Program-made: the position numbers and the translations under genes
Shown here: piece by piece, positions 1 through 6,941 of the stretch
Position numbering within the stretch: position 1 is the first letter of the stretch
Layout of the letters: every line of letters begins with the position of its first letter
The notes under the pieces: generated by a model
The model's database searches: none
Told to the model about the DNA's origin: nothing
The model's input: the letters and a program-made list of their open reading frames with translations, nothing else
Source of the DNA: Rhodothermales bacterium
GTDB lineage: Bacteria; Bacteroidota; Rhodothermia; Rhodothermales; UBA10348
Reading direction: 5' to 3'
Assembly (NCBI GenBank): GCA_013003255.1
Contig: JABDJZ010000173.1
Coordinates: 1 to 20,837 of the forward strand
Length of the DNA stretch: 20,837 bases

Positions 1-2379
1 GCGACTGCGCCAGCAACCGCCTCCGCAACTACGGCAGCGTCCGCGCCGGCGGCGGCGTCTCACGCGGCCATCGAAGTCCCGGCTGCGACCCTTCACGGCA
101 TGCCGGCCAAGGCGGCGACTGGCGAGGCTGCGGTCACGTCATCAGGCACAACCCATTCCACGGTAGCGACCGACACCGCTTCCTCCGGCTTGACGACCCC
201 GTCCAACGCCGCTGGTCTCACGGCCCAGAAAAACGCTACGGCATCCGCGTCACAGACCGGTACCTCAGGAGTCGCTGCGCGGACCGACGCCGCTGGATTC
301 CCGGCCCACACCGAAACCGCGGCTTCGTCACCTGTGAACCCGGCCGCGGCGCCGGGCAACAACGCTGCAGCTCGTACTGGCGCTCAGCCCGCGTTGACGG
401 AACGGCTCGTCTCCGACACGGCCGCATCGGCAACCGCGGCCTCCGCGAAGGCCGAAAACGCTCCGGAGCCCGGCGCACCTACCTCCGCAGCTCCGGAGAA
501 GCAGGCATCCGCAGCCGCAGGTACCCAAACCCGCGAGGGCAGGCAGGACGCCCCAGCCAATCAGCCTCTTCCCAACCGCTCCGGTAGTCCCGCGGCAGCA
601 CGCCCGGGGGCCGAAGTCTTGACAGCACAAGCTGACGGCCTCGCGACCGATTCGGCCGAGCGGCCGGCTGGCAACACCGGTGACCAAGGCAACACCGGAC
701 GGGCTGAAACCACCCAAAACACCAGCCGGACGGGCTCCGGGGCTCCCCGCGTCACCGGGGCAACCATTCTGGACGCCCGGACCAACAACGCGACCAGCCT
801 GACGGGCACAGAAACCAAGACTGCAAACGCGAACGCCGGTGGAGAGACCGGGACGCGGTCTGTGGCCGCCCCCGCTACTGCGGTTCAGCCGGAGCAGGCT
901 TCGACGGCCACGGGTCGCCTGGCCGAAGCCCACACGCTCTCTCCAACCAATTCCAAGCCGGGAAGTGACCAGGCGGGCGAACAGGCCCATCGCCAGGCCG
1001 TAAATCTGGCCCCCTCCGAAGAAGCTACCGACGCCGTCAAGACATCGGCTCGGGCCGGCAGTGATCAGGCAACCCGCCCGGCCGCAGACCAAACCAGCCG
1101 CACCCCCGCGGACCAGGCAACCCGCCCGGCCGCAGAGCAGCCGAACAACACTGCCGACACCGGCCGCGCCGCGCCCAGCCAAACCCGCGTGCCCGGCCAG
1201 CCAACCGAGGCGGCAGCCTCCCCCCGGCCCGCACCCGCCTCTCAACCGCTGGACCCACGACCGGCGCCGCAGCAACTCGACGCCTCCCGGCCAGCGCTTG
1301 CGTTCACCGAGTTCGACAGCACGTCCGAATCGGCCCCGCATCCGCGTTTCCAACTCACGGACCGTGATGCCCGCCCCTCGGGAGCCCGCGCCAACGTCAG
1401 CCTCTCGTTCGCTTCGGCCCAGGAGCCGGCGACCACCGCCAAGGCAGACCGCCCGGTTTTTACCCTCCGTTCCCTCTATGACGCCGGCAGCGCCGCAGCT
1501 GACCAACCCGCCTCTGCGGCCACCGCAGAAGCGTCCGCACGAGCCCTTGACAGCACACCGGCTGGTCTGGCGCGGGATCTGCCCGGCCATGCTATTGACT
1601 CCGGCACCACCAGGCCCGGCAATGAACGCACGGACTCGCGCGAGTCGCCGGCTGAGATGGCATCACGGGAAGCCAACGCCACTTCCCCATCGGCCGGAGG
1701 CAATGCTCAGGGCTTCTCTGGAGGCGGTGACGACGCACGCCAGCAGAACGCATTCGCCCAGCCGACCGGCACCCAGGCCATAGCAGGAACGACTCCTGCC
1801 GAAGCCATTTTTGAGATGCCAAGCCTGGATCCGGCTTCGCTGGATGCGGACTCTGGGCACCTGCTCGACAACCGTATTCTCGAGGTCCTCGACGAGTGGT
1901 TCGGCGAGACCTCGCCAACCGCCACGGACCGCGCACTGGGAGGTGGTCGATCTCGTACAGGCACCGTGGCCTCCGCATGGCTTCGCGCCGTCAGGACTGC
2001 GATCAAGTCGGACGGCCCGCCACAGGATCCGGCCGCCTGGAAGGAAGTCACCATCGAACTCGAAGACGGGCTCGGCTCTGTCAACATTCGCGCGCGGCGC
2101 GACTCAGATCTTCTCTCCCTCCAGATCTTCACTACTGACCCGACCACTGGTGACAAGCTGTCCTCAGCCACCAGTCGGCTCGAGTCCGAACTCCGCGACC
2201 GATACGGCGCCGACGTGAACCTGAGCTTTGGCTCCGACGGCGGACACCAGCAGGGCGATTCGGCCGCAGCCGGATCCGCCGACAGGGTCAACAGCATTTC
2301 CGCAGGCCAAGGCCTGGATACCTCCGAATCCAACGACTCCGAAACACGGCGCGGCGCTGACCGCGTCTGGGTCGGATAG
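1..2379 (+). CDS. fliK: Flagellar hook-length control protein FliK (5' partial)
   Basis: The reading frame is open from base 1, so the true start lies upstream; the first in-frame ATG at 100 is probably internal. At least 792 residues are visible. Roughly residues 1-600 are low-complexity and rich in Ala, Thr, Pro, Ser and Gln with few hydrophobics, as expected of the secreted, extended ruler part of FliK. Residues about 683-745 form a Flg_hook-type C-terminal domain (VTIELEDGLGSVNIRARR, then a Leu-rich helix ending in a GADVNLSF strand), the part that contacts FlhB to switch export specificity. A Gln/Ser/Asp-rich tail follows. It lies directly before flgD (12 bases), the usual neighbour. It is much longer than many FliK proteins (about 400 residues), mostly through the repetitive region. 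Identification rests on the C-terminal domain and context; the N-terminal part alone is not diagnostic. Confidence 0.88.
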   Translation, partial: ATAPATASATTAASAPAAASHAAIEVPAATLHGMPAKAATGEAAVTSSGTTHSTVATDTASSGLTTPSNAAGLTAQKNATASASQTGTSGVAARTDAAGFPAHTETAASSPVNPAAAPGNNAAARTGAQPALTERLVSDTAASATAASAKAENAPEPGAPTSAAPEKQASAAAGTQTREGRQDAPANQPLPNRSGSPAAARPGAEVLTAQADGLATDSAERPAGNTGDQGNTGRAETTQNTSRTGSGAPRVTGATILDARTNNATSLTGTETKTANANAGGETGTRSVAAPATAVQPEQASTATGRLAEAHTLSPTNSKPGSDQAGEQAHRQAVNLAPSEEATDAVKTSARAGSDQATRPAADQTSRTPADQATRPAAEQPNNTADTGRAAPSQTRVPGQPTEAAASPRPAPASQPLDPRPAPQQLDASRPALAFTEFDSTSESAPHPRFQLTDRDARPSGARANVSLSFASAQEPATTAKADRPVFTLRSLYDAGSAAADQPASAATAEASARALDSTPAGLARDLPGHAIDSGTTRPGNERTDSRESPAEMASREANATSPSAGGNAQGFSGGGDDARQQNAFAQPTGTQAIAGTTPAEAIFEMPSLDPASLDADSGHLLDNRILEVLDEWFGETSPTATDRALGGGRSRTGTVASAWLRAVRTAIKSDGPPQDPAAWKEVTIELEDGLGSVNIRARRDSDLLSLQIFTTDPTTGDKLSSATSRLESELRDRYGADVNLSFGSDGGHQQGDSAAAGSADRVNSISAGQGLDTSESNDSETRRGADRVWVG
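1066..1136 (+). repeat. In-frame direct repeat inside fliK
   Basis: A perfect 23-base direct repeat (CAGGCAACCCGCCCGGCCGC plus AGA) occurs at 1066-1088 and 1114-1136. The copies are 48 bases apart, exactly 16 codons, so both encode a DQATRPAA(D/E)Q segment. Weaker related words (DQAGEQAHRQA) occur just upstream. This looks like recent in-frame duplication in the disordered ruler region rather than a mobile element. Confidence 0.8.
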
Positions 2380-2391
2380 CCCAAGAGACCC

Positions 2392-3081
2392 ATGGCCATT
2401 GATCCCTTAGGTACCATCCCCATCGACCTCCGCGGCACCCCGGGCGCCCGGGACACGTCCGGCAACACCTCCCTGGGTCGGGACGAGTTTCTCCGCCTGC
2501 TGGTCTCCCAGCTCAGCAATCAGGATCCGCTCAACCCGCTCGAGGGTCAGGAATTCGCCGCACAGCTGGCGCAGTTCACCTCGGTCGAGCAGCTCATCAA
2601 CATCGATGAGACCCTCGCCCAGCAGGGCGAGATGAACGGGATGCTGGCGCAGAGCATGAACAACGGCGTCGCTGCCGGCCTTATTGGCAAGTCCATCGAG
2701 GCACCCGGCAACCAGGTCAACTGGGACGGCGAGGCCGCCTCCGAAGGACGCTTCTCTCTGGACGGGAATGCAGCGTCCGTAAAAATAGAATTGCGCGACT
2801 CCACGGGCTTCGTGGTGCGCACCCTGGATCTCGGCGCCCTGAGCGATGGAGAACAGGACTTCAACTGGGACGGAAAGGACGATGCTGGCAACAGCGTCGC
2901 CGCCGGCGTCTACACGACGACGGTCGTCGCCCAGGACAGTAACGGGGATGCCGTGGCATCCTCATCAACCGTTCGTGGGCAAGTGTCCCGCGTCACCTTC
3001 TCCCCCGAGGGCGTGTTTCTCTGGATTGGCCACTTGCCGGTCAACATGAGCGCCGTCCAGTCAGTCGGCGAGTCCGAATGA
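2392..3081 (+). CDS. flgD: Flagellar hook cap / hook assembly protein FlgD
   Basis: FlgD caps the growing hook and guides FlgE polymerisation. The 229-residue product carries the family's N-terminal signature at residues 33-49 (FLRLLVSQLSNQDPLNP), followed by GQEFAAQLAQFTSVEQL. The C-terminal half (about 105-222) reads as the FlgD Ig-like/Tudor pair, with the typical FNWDGKDDAGNSVAAGVYT segment and a terminal beta hairpin ending near VNMSAVQSV. The length is normal for the family. The gene starts 12 bases after fliK and is followed 46 bases later by flgE, the classic fliK-flgD-flgE order. There is no strong Shine-Dalgarno sequence; AAGAG lies near 2383-2387. No frameshift or missing region is seen. 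Confidence 0.96.
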   Translation: MAIDPLGTIPIDLRGTPGARDTSGNTSLGRDEFLRLLVSQLSNQDPLNPLEGQEFAAQLAQFTSVEQLINIDETLAQQGEMNGMLAQSMNNGVAAGLIGKSIEAPGNQVNWDGEAASEGRFSLDGNAASVKIELRDSTGFVVRTLDLGALSDGEQDFNWDGKDDAGNSVAAGVYTTTVVAQDSNGDAVASSSTVRGQVSRVTFSPEGVFLWIGHLPVNMSAVQSVGESE

Positions 3082-3127
3082 CCCCCGGGATAACCACTAT
3101 CGAAAACCCAAACCGCCAATACACGCC

Positions 3128-4351
3128 ATGATAAGCTCGCTACGTACCGGTGTCTCTGGTCTGAAAACGCATCAGACCAAGATGGACGTCACCGGTAACA
3201 ACATTGCCAACGTGAATACGATCGGCTTCAAGAGAAGCCGCACCGCCTTCACCGATGTCCTCGGACAACGCATGCTCGGTACGAACCGGAGCTCGCGTGG
3301 TGCTGCCGTAAACACCTCCTTTGTCGGGTTCGGCGTTCAGGTCTCGTCCATCGACCGGAACTGGAACCAGGGTGCCCTTGAGAACACCAGCTATGCCACG
3401 GACCTCGCCCTGAACGGCGACGGCTTCTTCATCGTCTCCAACGGCGAGCGCGAGATGCTGACCCGTAACGGACGCTTTGAGTTCAACGAGAACGGCAAGC
3501 TCGTCAACAAGGCCGGTCTGACCGCGCAGGGCTTCTCCATTGACGGCAACGGCAATGTGGATCAGAGCCAGCTCGTCGACCTTGAGATCAACTGGGCCTC
3601 GTCCTCCAGCGCAAGCGCCACGGAGGAGGTCGTAGTCGGCGGTAACCTCTCTGCTGACGCAGAAGTCGGTGACCAGGTCAACATCTCCACCGTGATCTAT
3701 GACGACCAGGGCACGGCCCACACCGCGCTGATCACGTACGAAAAGACCGCCGATGACACCTGGAGCTACGACATCTCCTACGGTGGTAGCCTGACCCCGG
3801 CGGCCTTCGCTGATGCCACAGGCACCCTCGACTTCGACACGGACGGGTCACTCATTGCCTCAACGCCGGTGGCCGTCACCTGGGATTCCGAGTACACGGA
3901 CTCCTCCACCACATTTGACGTCAACATCGAGAACATCACCCAGAACTCGGGTAACGACACGGCCATCGTCCGGTCGCAGGACGGGTACCAGTCTGGAAAG
4001 CTGATCGGCTACAACATCGCGCCGGACGGCATGATGTCGCTGAACTACTCGAATGGTGAGAGTCAGAACCTCTTCCAGATGGCCATCGCCTCCGTGAATA
4101 ACCCCAACGGGTTGGACAACGTGGGTGACGGCCTCTACGGCACCACCGCCTCCTCCGGTAACATGATCAAGGGCCGGGCAGGCAGTGAAGTCGAAACCGG
4201 TATCGTGGCCGGTGCACTCGAGATGTCCAATGTGGACCTCGCTACCGAGTTCACCGACATGATTGTCGCGCAGCGTGGCTACCAGGCCGGCGCGCGAGTC
4301 ATCACGACCTCTGATGAGATCCTTCAGGAAACCGTCAACCTGAAGCGTTAA
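3128..4351 (+). CDS. flgE: Flagellar hook protein FlgE
   Basis: This is the structural subunit of the flagellar hook, exported by the flagellar type III system. The 407-residue protein starts with the rod/hook N-terminal helix (MISSLRTGVSGLKTHQTKMD) and the near-universal VTGNNIANVNTIGFKRSR motif. It continues with a variable, Thr/Asp-rich D1/D2 insertion (about residues 75-330, with DLALNGDGFFIVS typical of hook and rod proteins). It ends with the FlgE C-terminal helix (LEMSNVDLATEFTDMIVAQR, then a Tyr-Gln-Ala-Gly turn and an EILQETVNLK end). Length and both termini are intact. No Shine-Dalgarno motif is visible upstream. An intrinsic terminator follows 27 bases after the stop, so flgE appears to be the last gene of the hook segment. 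Confidence 0.97.
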   Translation: MISSLRTGVSGLKTHQTKMDVTGNNIANVNTIGFKRSRTAFTDVLGQRMLGTNRSSRGAAVNTSFVGFGVQVSSIDRNWNQGALENTSYATDLALNGDGFFIVSNGEREMLTRNGRFEFNENGKLVNKAGLTAQGFSIDGNGNVDQSQLVDLEINWASSSSASATEEVVVGGNLSADAEVGDQVNISTVIYDDQGTAHTALITYEKTADDTWSYDISYGGSLTPAAFADATGTLDFDTDGSLIASTPVAVTWDSEYTDSSTTFDVNIENITQNSGNDTAIVRSQDGYQSGKLIGYNIAPDGMMSLNYSNGESQNLFQMAIASVNNPNGLDNVGDGLYGTTASSGNMIKGRAGSEVETGIVAGALEMSNVDLATEFTDMIVAQRGYQAGARVITTSDEILQETVNLKR

Positions 4352-4378
4352 TTCTAAGGGACTGAAAGCCAGCTGAAA

Positions 4379-4410
4379 GGGCTCCGCGGTTTATCCGCGG
4401 GGCCCTTTCT
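4379..4410 (+). terminator. Intrinsic terminator after flgE
   Basis: An 11-bp GC-rich stem (GGGCTCCGCGG at 4379-4389 with CCGCGGGGCCC at 4395-4405, one T-G wobble) encloses a 5-base loop TTTAT. It is followed at once by TTTCT. It lies 27 bases after the flgE stop and before the CheW-like gene, as expected at the end of a transcript. Some read-through into the next genes remains possible. Confidence 0.85.
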
Positions 4411-4427
4411 GCATTTGCGGAATTTTG

Positions 4428-4443
4428 AGGCAGGGGCGATGCA
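4428..4443 (+). promoter_or_regulatory. Possible sigma-54 (-24/-12) promoter
   Basis: AGGCAGGGGCGATGCA has the invariant GG and GC separated by exactly 10 bases and matches 9 of the 12 informative positions of the sigma-54 consensus TGGCACGNNNNTTGCW. It follows the flgE terminator and lies about 70 bases before the CheW-like gene, so it could start the stator/switch transcript. In GC-rich DNA such matches arise by chance; the case is helped by better sites at two other segment boundaries. Confidence 0.35.
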
Positions 4444-4482
4444 TTTGGCGGCCCTGAGCGCTTATTGACGCGGGCCGGCGGC

Positions 4483-4499
4483 CGATACGAAGGGTATCG
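4483..4499 (+). promoter_or_regulatory. Short leader hairpin before the CheW-like gene
   Basis: A perfect inverted repeat CGATAC / GTATCG (4483-4488 and 4494-4499) with loop GAAGG ends 15 bases before the ATG at 4515. The left arm also forms GCCGATAC, close to the sigma-28 -10 element GCCGATAA, but no good -35 element sits at the right distance. A role in leader structure or as an operator is possible; function is unproven. Confidence 0.3.
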
Positions 4500-4514
4500 C
4501 CAGCTACCGCCGCC

Positions 4515-4835
4515 ATGCCAGAGCAGCACCTTTTCATTTCCCTGGATTCCGATGAAGTCCCGTTTCGGGTGCAGCTTCGTGAGGTTCAGGAGATCATTCG
4601 TCTCGAAGGTCCTTTTGCGGATCTCGACCCTACCGCGCCCACGGTGCCCGTCCGCAGTCGTACAGTGCGCATCGTAGACCCCTCCCGGCATCTGGGCACA
4701 CGAAGTGAGCGCGCCTCAAGCCTCCTGGTGTTTGAATCGGGGCACCGACTCCATGCCCTGCCTGTGGTCCGCGTTGACCGCGAACCCCGTCCCGGATTCC
4801 GTGAATTGCGCCTTGCCGACCTGGCAACCCCTTAA
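4515..4835 (+). CDS. Short CheW-like protein
   Basis: The 106-residue product resembles a shortened CheW domain. It has an N-terminal strand (HLFISLDSDEVPFRV), a helix matching the CheW VxEIIR signature (LREVQEIIRLEG), then PVRSRTVRIVDPSRHLG, which aligns with the family's IPVIDLRxRLG element. A strand-Gly-strand (SSLLVFESGHRLHALPVVRV) corresponds to the VVxxxGxxxGLxVDxV hairpin. The canonical GVINLRG loop and some 40 residues are missing compared with a usual CheW of about 150. CheW normally couples receptors to CheA; here the product could be a minimal adaptor near the motor. It occupies the slot (between flgE and motA) that often holds FlbD, but I see no FlbD motif. It precedes motA by 48 bases. 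The gene looks real from position and strand; the family call is tentative. Confidence 0.5.
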   Translation: MPEQHLFISLDSDEVPFRVQLREVQEIIRLEGPFADLDPTAPTVPVRSRTVRIVDPSRHLGTRSERASSLLVFESGHRLHALPVVRVDREPRPGFRELRLADLATP

Positions 4836-4883
4836 TCCGGCGCACGCGCGGTCGATACCCCTGCGAGACCCCCTTCCTTTGCC

Positions 4884-5675
4884 ATGGAGAAAACAACACC
4901 AATAGGCCTTGTAGCTGGCTTCGTCCTGATCTTCGGAACGATCATGATGGGCCAGGGCTGGACCACGTTCTTCGACGTGCCGTCCATGGTGATGGTCATT
5001 GGCGGCACCACAGCGGCGCTGATGGTCAGTTCCAGCATGGTGGACCTCAAGACGTCTCTTGCAGGCATCAAGGGCCTCTTCGGCTATCAGGCTCCCGATC
5101 TCCCGCATCTTGTGGGACAGTTCGGCGACCTGGCCAGGACAGCCCGCCGAGAAGGCCTTCTGGCGCTGGATCGCGCCCTCGAGGATGTCGAGGACGAGTT
5201 CATGGGCTTCGGGCTTGAGATGGCAGTCGATGGCGTCGACGAGGAGGAAATCGAGGACCTCATGGCGGGCCGCGTGCGCACGGAACTATCTGATCGCCGG
5301 GTTACCGTCAAGTTTCTCAACAACGCCGGCACATTTTGTCCGGCGTTCGGGATGGTGGGTACGCTCATCGGCCTGATCCAGATGATGCAGAACCTGGAAG
5401 ACCCGGCTGCCATCGGCGCCGGCATGGCCGTGGCCATGATCACGACGTTCTACGGCGCCTTTCTCTCGAACCTGCTGTTTCTCCCCGCCGCTCAGAAAGC
5501 CAAGGCTCAGTTGGAAGAAGTTGAACTGGCGCGGGAAGTTGTCCAGGCCGGTGTCCTTGGAATCGTCCGCGGAGAAAGCCCCAGTATGATTGAGAAGCGG
5601 CTGGGCCTCTACCTCAAGGAAGGTGGCGCGACGGAAGAAGGAGAAGAAGCGGCTGAACTCAGGAAAGCAGCCTAG
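4884..5675 (+). CDS. motA: Flagellar motor stator protein MotA
   Basis: MotA is the five-copy stator subunit that couples ion flow to torque on the rotor. The 263-residue protein has four membrane segments: about residues 7-24, 32-50, 148-168 and 183-205. Between segments 2 and 3 lies a charged cytoplasmic loop (DLARTARREGLLALDRALED, then MAGRVRTELSDRR) typical of the family. Conserved prolines are present: P153 in the CPAFGMVGTLIGL segment at the start of TM3 and P201 in FLPAAQKA at the end of TM4. The length is normal for MotA/PomA. motB follows after 9 bases, with its Shine-Dalgarno sequence overlapping the motA stop, so expression of the pair is probably coupled. Confidence 0.95.
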   Translation: MEKTTPIGLVAGFVLIFGTIMMGQGWTTFFDVPSMVMVIGGTTAALMVSSSMVDLKTSLAGIKGLFGYQAPDLPHLVGQFGDLARTARREGLLALDRALEDVEDEFMGFGLEMAVDGVDEEEIEDLMAGRVRTELSDRRVTVKFLNNAGTFCPAFGMVGTLIGLIQMMQNLEDPAAIGAGMAVAMITTFYGAFLSNLLFLPAAQKAKAQLEEVELAREVVQAGVLGIVRGESPSMIEKRLGLYLKEGGATEEGEEAAELRKAA

Positions 5676-5680
5676 GGAGG
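5675..5680 (+). promoter_or_regulatory. Shine-Dalgarno of motB overlapping the motA stop
   Basis: GGGAGG begins on the last base of the motA TAG and ends 4 bases before the motB ATG (5685). It is the clearest ribosome binding site in the window, where most starts lack one, and it fixes the motB start. Confidence 0.7.
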
Positions 5681-5684
5681 TACC

Positions 5685-6488
5685 ATGGCCAAGAAAGGAG
5701 CCGCTGCCCCCCCACCCGAGGACGACGATCCCTCAGCCCCGTTCTGGATGACGACATTCAGCGACATGGCTACCCTGTTGCTGACCTTCTTCATCATGAT
5801 CGTCTCGATGTCCACGGTCGAGGTCAAGAAATTCCAGGAGGCCATCTCCTATTTCCCCGGTCGGACCAGTTTCCTGCTTGAGGACGCCGTGCTGCCGCCC
5901 ACCAAAAAGCAGGTGGTCGCCACCGAGTCTGCCGGCGGTGAGGACATTACCGACATGGTCAACGCTGAGCGCTTCGAGAGCCTGCTCGAATACCTGGAAG
6001 CGGAAGGCCTCCAGGACAAAGTTCAGGTTAACCTGACCGAGCAGGGTCTGCACGTGGTGATCGTGGACTCCATCATGTTTGCGTCGGGTGAGGCCCACTT
6101 GCTCTCCCAATCCCGCGAGGTTCTGACCCAGGTGGCCAAGGTCCTTGGCGAGAGTGCCAAGTCTGTGGTTGTCGAGGGTCACACGGATGACCGGCCCATC
6201 GCCACCAGCCGATTCCCCACCAACTGGGAGCTTTCAGGGGCCCGCGCATTCTCTGTGGTCCGATTCCTGCTAGGAGAACCATCGACGCTGGATCCTTCCG
6301 GCTACGTCGGCATCGGCTACGGGGAGTTTAGACCCGTGGAATCCAATGCAACGGCGGCTGGAAGGGCAAAAAACCGGCGAGTCGAAATACTATTCAGTTG
6401 GGAGCCATGGCAGAACAGCAGCAACCCGGCGCCGAGAGCGCCGAATCTGAAGGAAAGCCTTCCAAGGGAGGCGGCAAGACCTTCCTGA
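5685..6488 (+). CDS. motB: Flagellar motor stator protein MotB (OmpA domain)
   Basis: MotB anchors the stator to peptidoglycan and supplies the ion-carrying aspartate. The 267-residue product has a Pro/Asp-rich N-terminal tail, then one membrane helix starting APFWMTTFSDMATLLLTFFI; D27 is the conserved ion-binding Asp. A linker leads to an OmpA-like peptidoglycan-binding domain (about residues 115-235) with VVVEGHTDDRPI (GHTDD at 165-169), NWELSGARA and AKNRRVEI (231-235). The TFSDMATLLLTFF pattern resembles PomB-like sodium stators more than the E. coli MotB helix, but ion choice cannot be decided from this. After residue 235 a Pro/Ser-rich tail of about 32 residues overlaps the start of fliL by 82 bases. 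Confidence 0.95.
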   Translation: MAKKGAAAPPPEDDDPSAPFWMTTFSDMATLLLTFFIMIVSMSTVEVKKFQEAISYFPGRTSFLLEDAVLPPTKKQVVATESAGGEDITDMVNAERFESLLEYLEAEGLQDKVQVNLTEQGLHVVIVDSIMFASGEAHLLSQSREVLTQVAKVLGESAKSVVVEGHTDDRPIATSRFPTNWELSGARAFSVVRFLLGEPSTLDPSGYVGIGYGEFRPVESNATAAGRAKNRRVEILFSWEPWQNSSNPAPRAPNLKESLPREAARPS

Positions 6489-6937
6489 TCACGGTGATCG
6501 CGGTCGTCCTCGTTGCCATTGGCGGCGGAGCGGCAGCGGCCTACCTGTTTTTTCCCCAGGTAACCGCCATGATTACCAACACCGGTGAGGCGGCCGAAGA
6601 GATCGCCGAAGCCGAGCCTGTCGAATATGGCGAGTTCATGGAACTCAAGGGCTTCATGGTCAATCCGTCGGATACCAACGGTCGCCGCGCTCTCATGGTT
6701 GACGTGGGACTGGAGGGGCCATCCACCAAGACCCTGGAAGCCGTCGTCGCCAAGGAAATCCTGATCCGGGACAAGATTCTCGGCAAGCTCAGCAAGCTCT
6801 CTGTCGCCGAACTGGCCGACGTGTCCATCAGAGACAGCATCAAGCTGGATCTGCTCGACAACATCAACGCGCTACTCGACCCTGAAGAGGAAGAGCAGTT
6901 GAGTCGTCTCTACTTCACCGCCTTCATTATCAACTGA
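6407..6937 (+). CDS. fliL: Flagellar basal-body associated protein FliL
   Basis: FliL is a bitopic inner-membrane protein that surrounds the stator and supports torque. From ATG 6407 the product is 176 residues: a hydrophilic N-terminus rich in Glu, Gln and Lys, one membrane helix (about residues 24-48, KTFLITVIAVVLVAIGGG), an acidic linker, then a periplasmic FliL domain. This includes MELKGFMVNPSDTNGRRALM and ends in the hallmark LYFTAFIIN. I prefer ATG 6407 to the in-frame TTG at 6398 because GGGAG sits just before it and the extra residues add nothing. The start lies inside motB (82-base overlap), which is long for coupled genes. fliM follows after 4 bases. Confidence 0.92.
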   Translation: MAEQQQPGAESAESEGKPSKGGGKTFLITVIAVVLVAIGGGAAAAYLFFPQVTAMITNTGEAAEEIAEAEPVEYGEFMELKGFMVNPSDTNGRRALMVDVGLEGPSTKTLEAVVAKEILIRDKILGKLSKLSVAELADVSIRDSIKLDLLDNINALLDPEEEEQLSRLYFTAFIIN

Positions 6938-6941
6938 CGCG

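Noticed and set aside
328..1590. A 420-codon open frame on the - strand opposite fliK.
   Set aside because: It lies entirely inside the fliK frame, its translation is Gly/Arg/Cys-rich without domain features, and GC-rich Ala/Thr codons readily leave the opposite strand open.
1061..1783. A 240-codon open frame on the + strand in another frame of fliK.
   Set aside because: Pro/Arg/Ser-rich shadow of the fliK repeat region with no recognisable domain or start signal.
4481..4488. GCCGATAC, close to the sigma-28 -10 element GCCGATAA.
   Set aside because: No TAAA-like -35 element lies at the needed distance (TTAT at 4462-4465 fits poorly), and the bases are part of a short hairpin.
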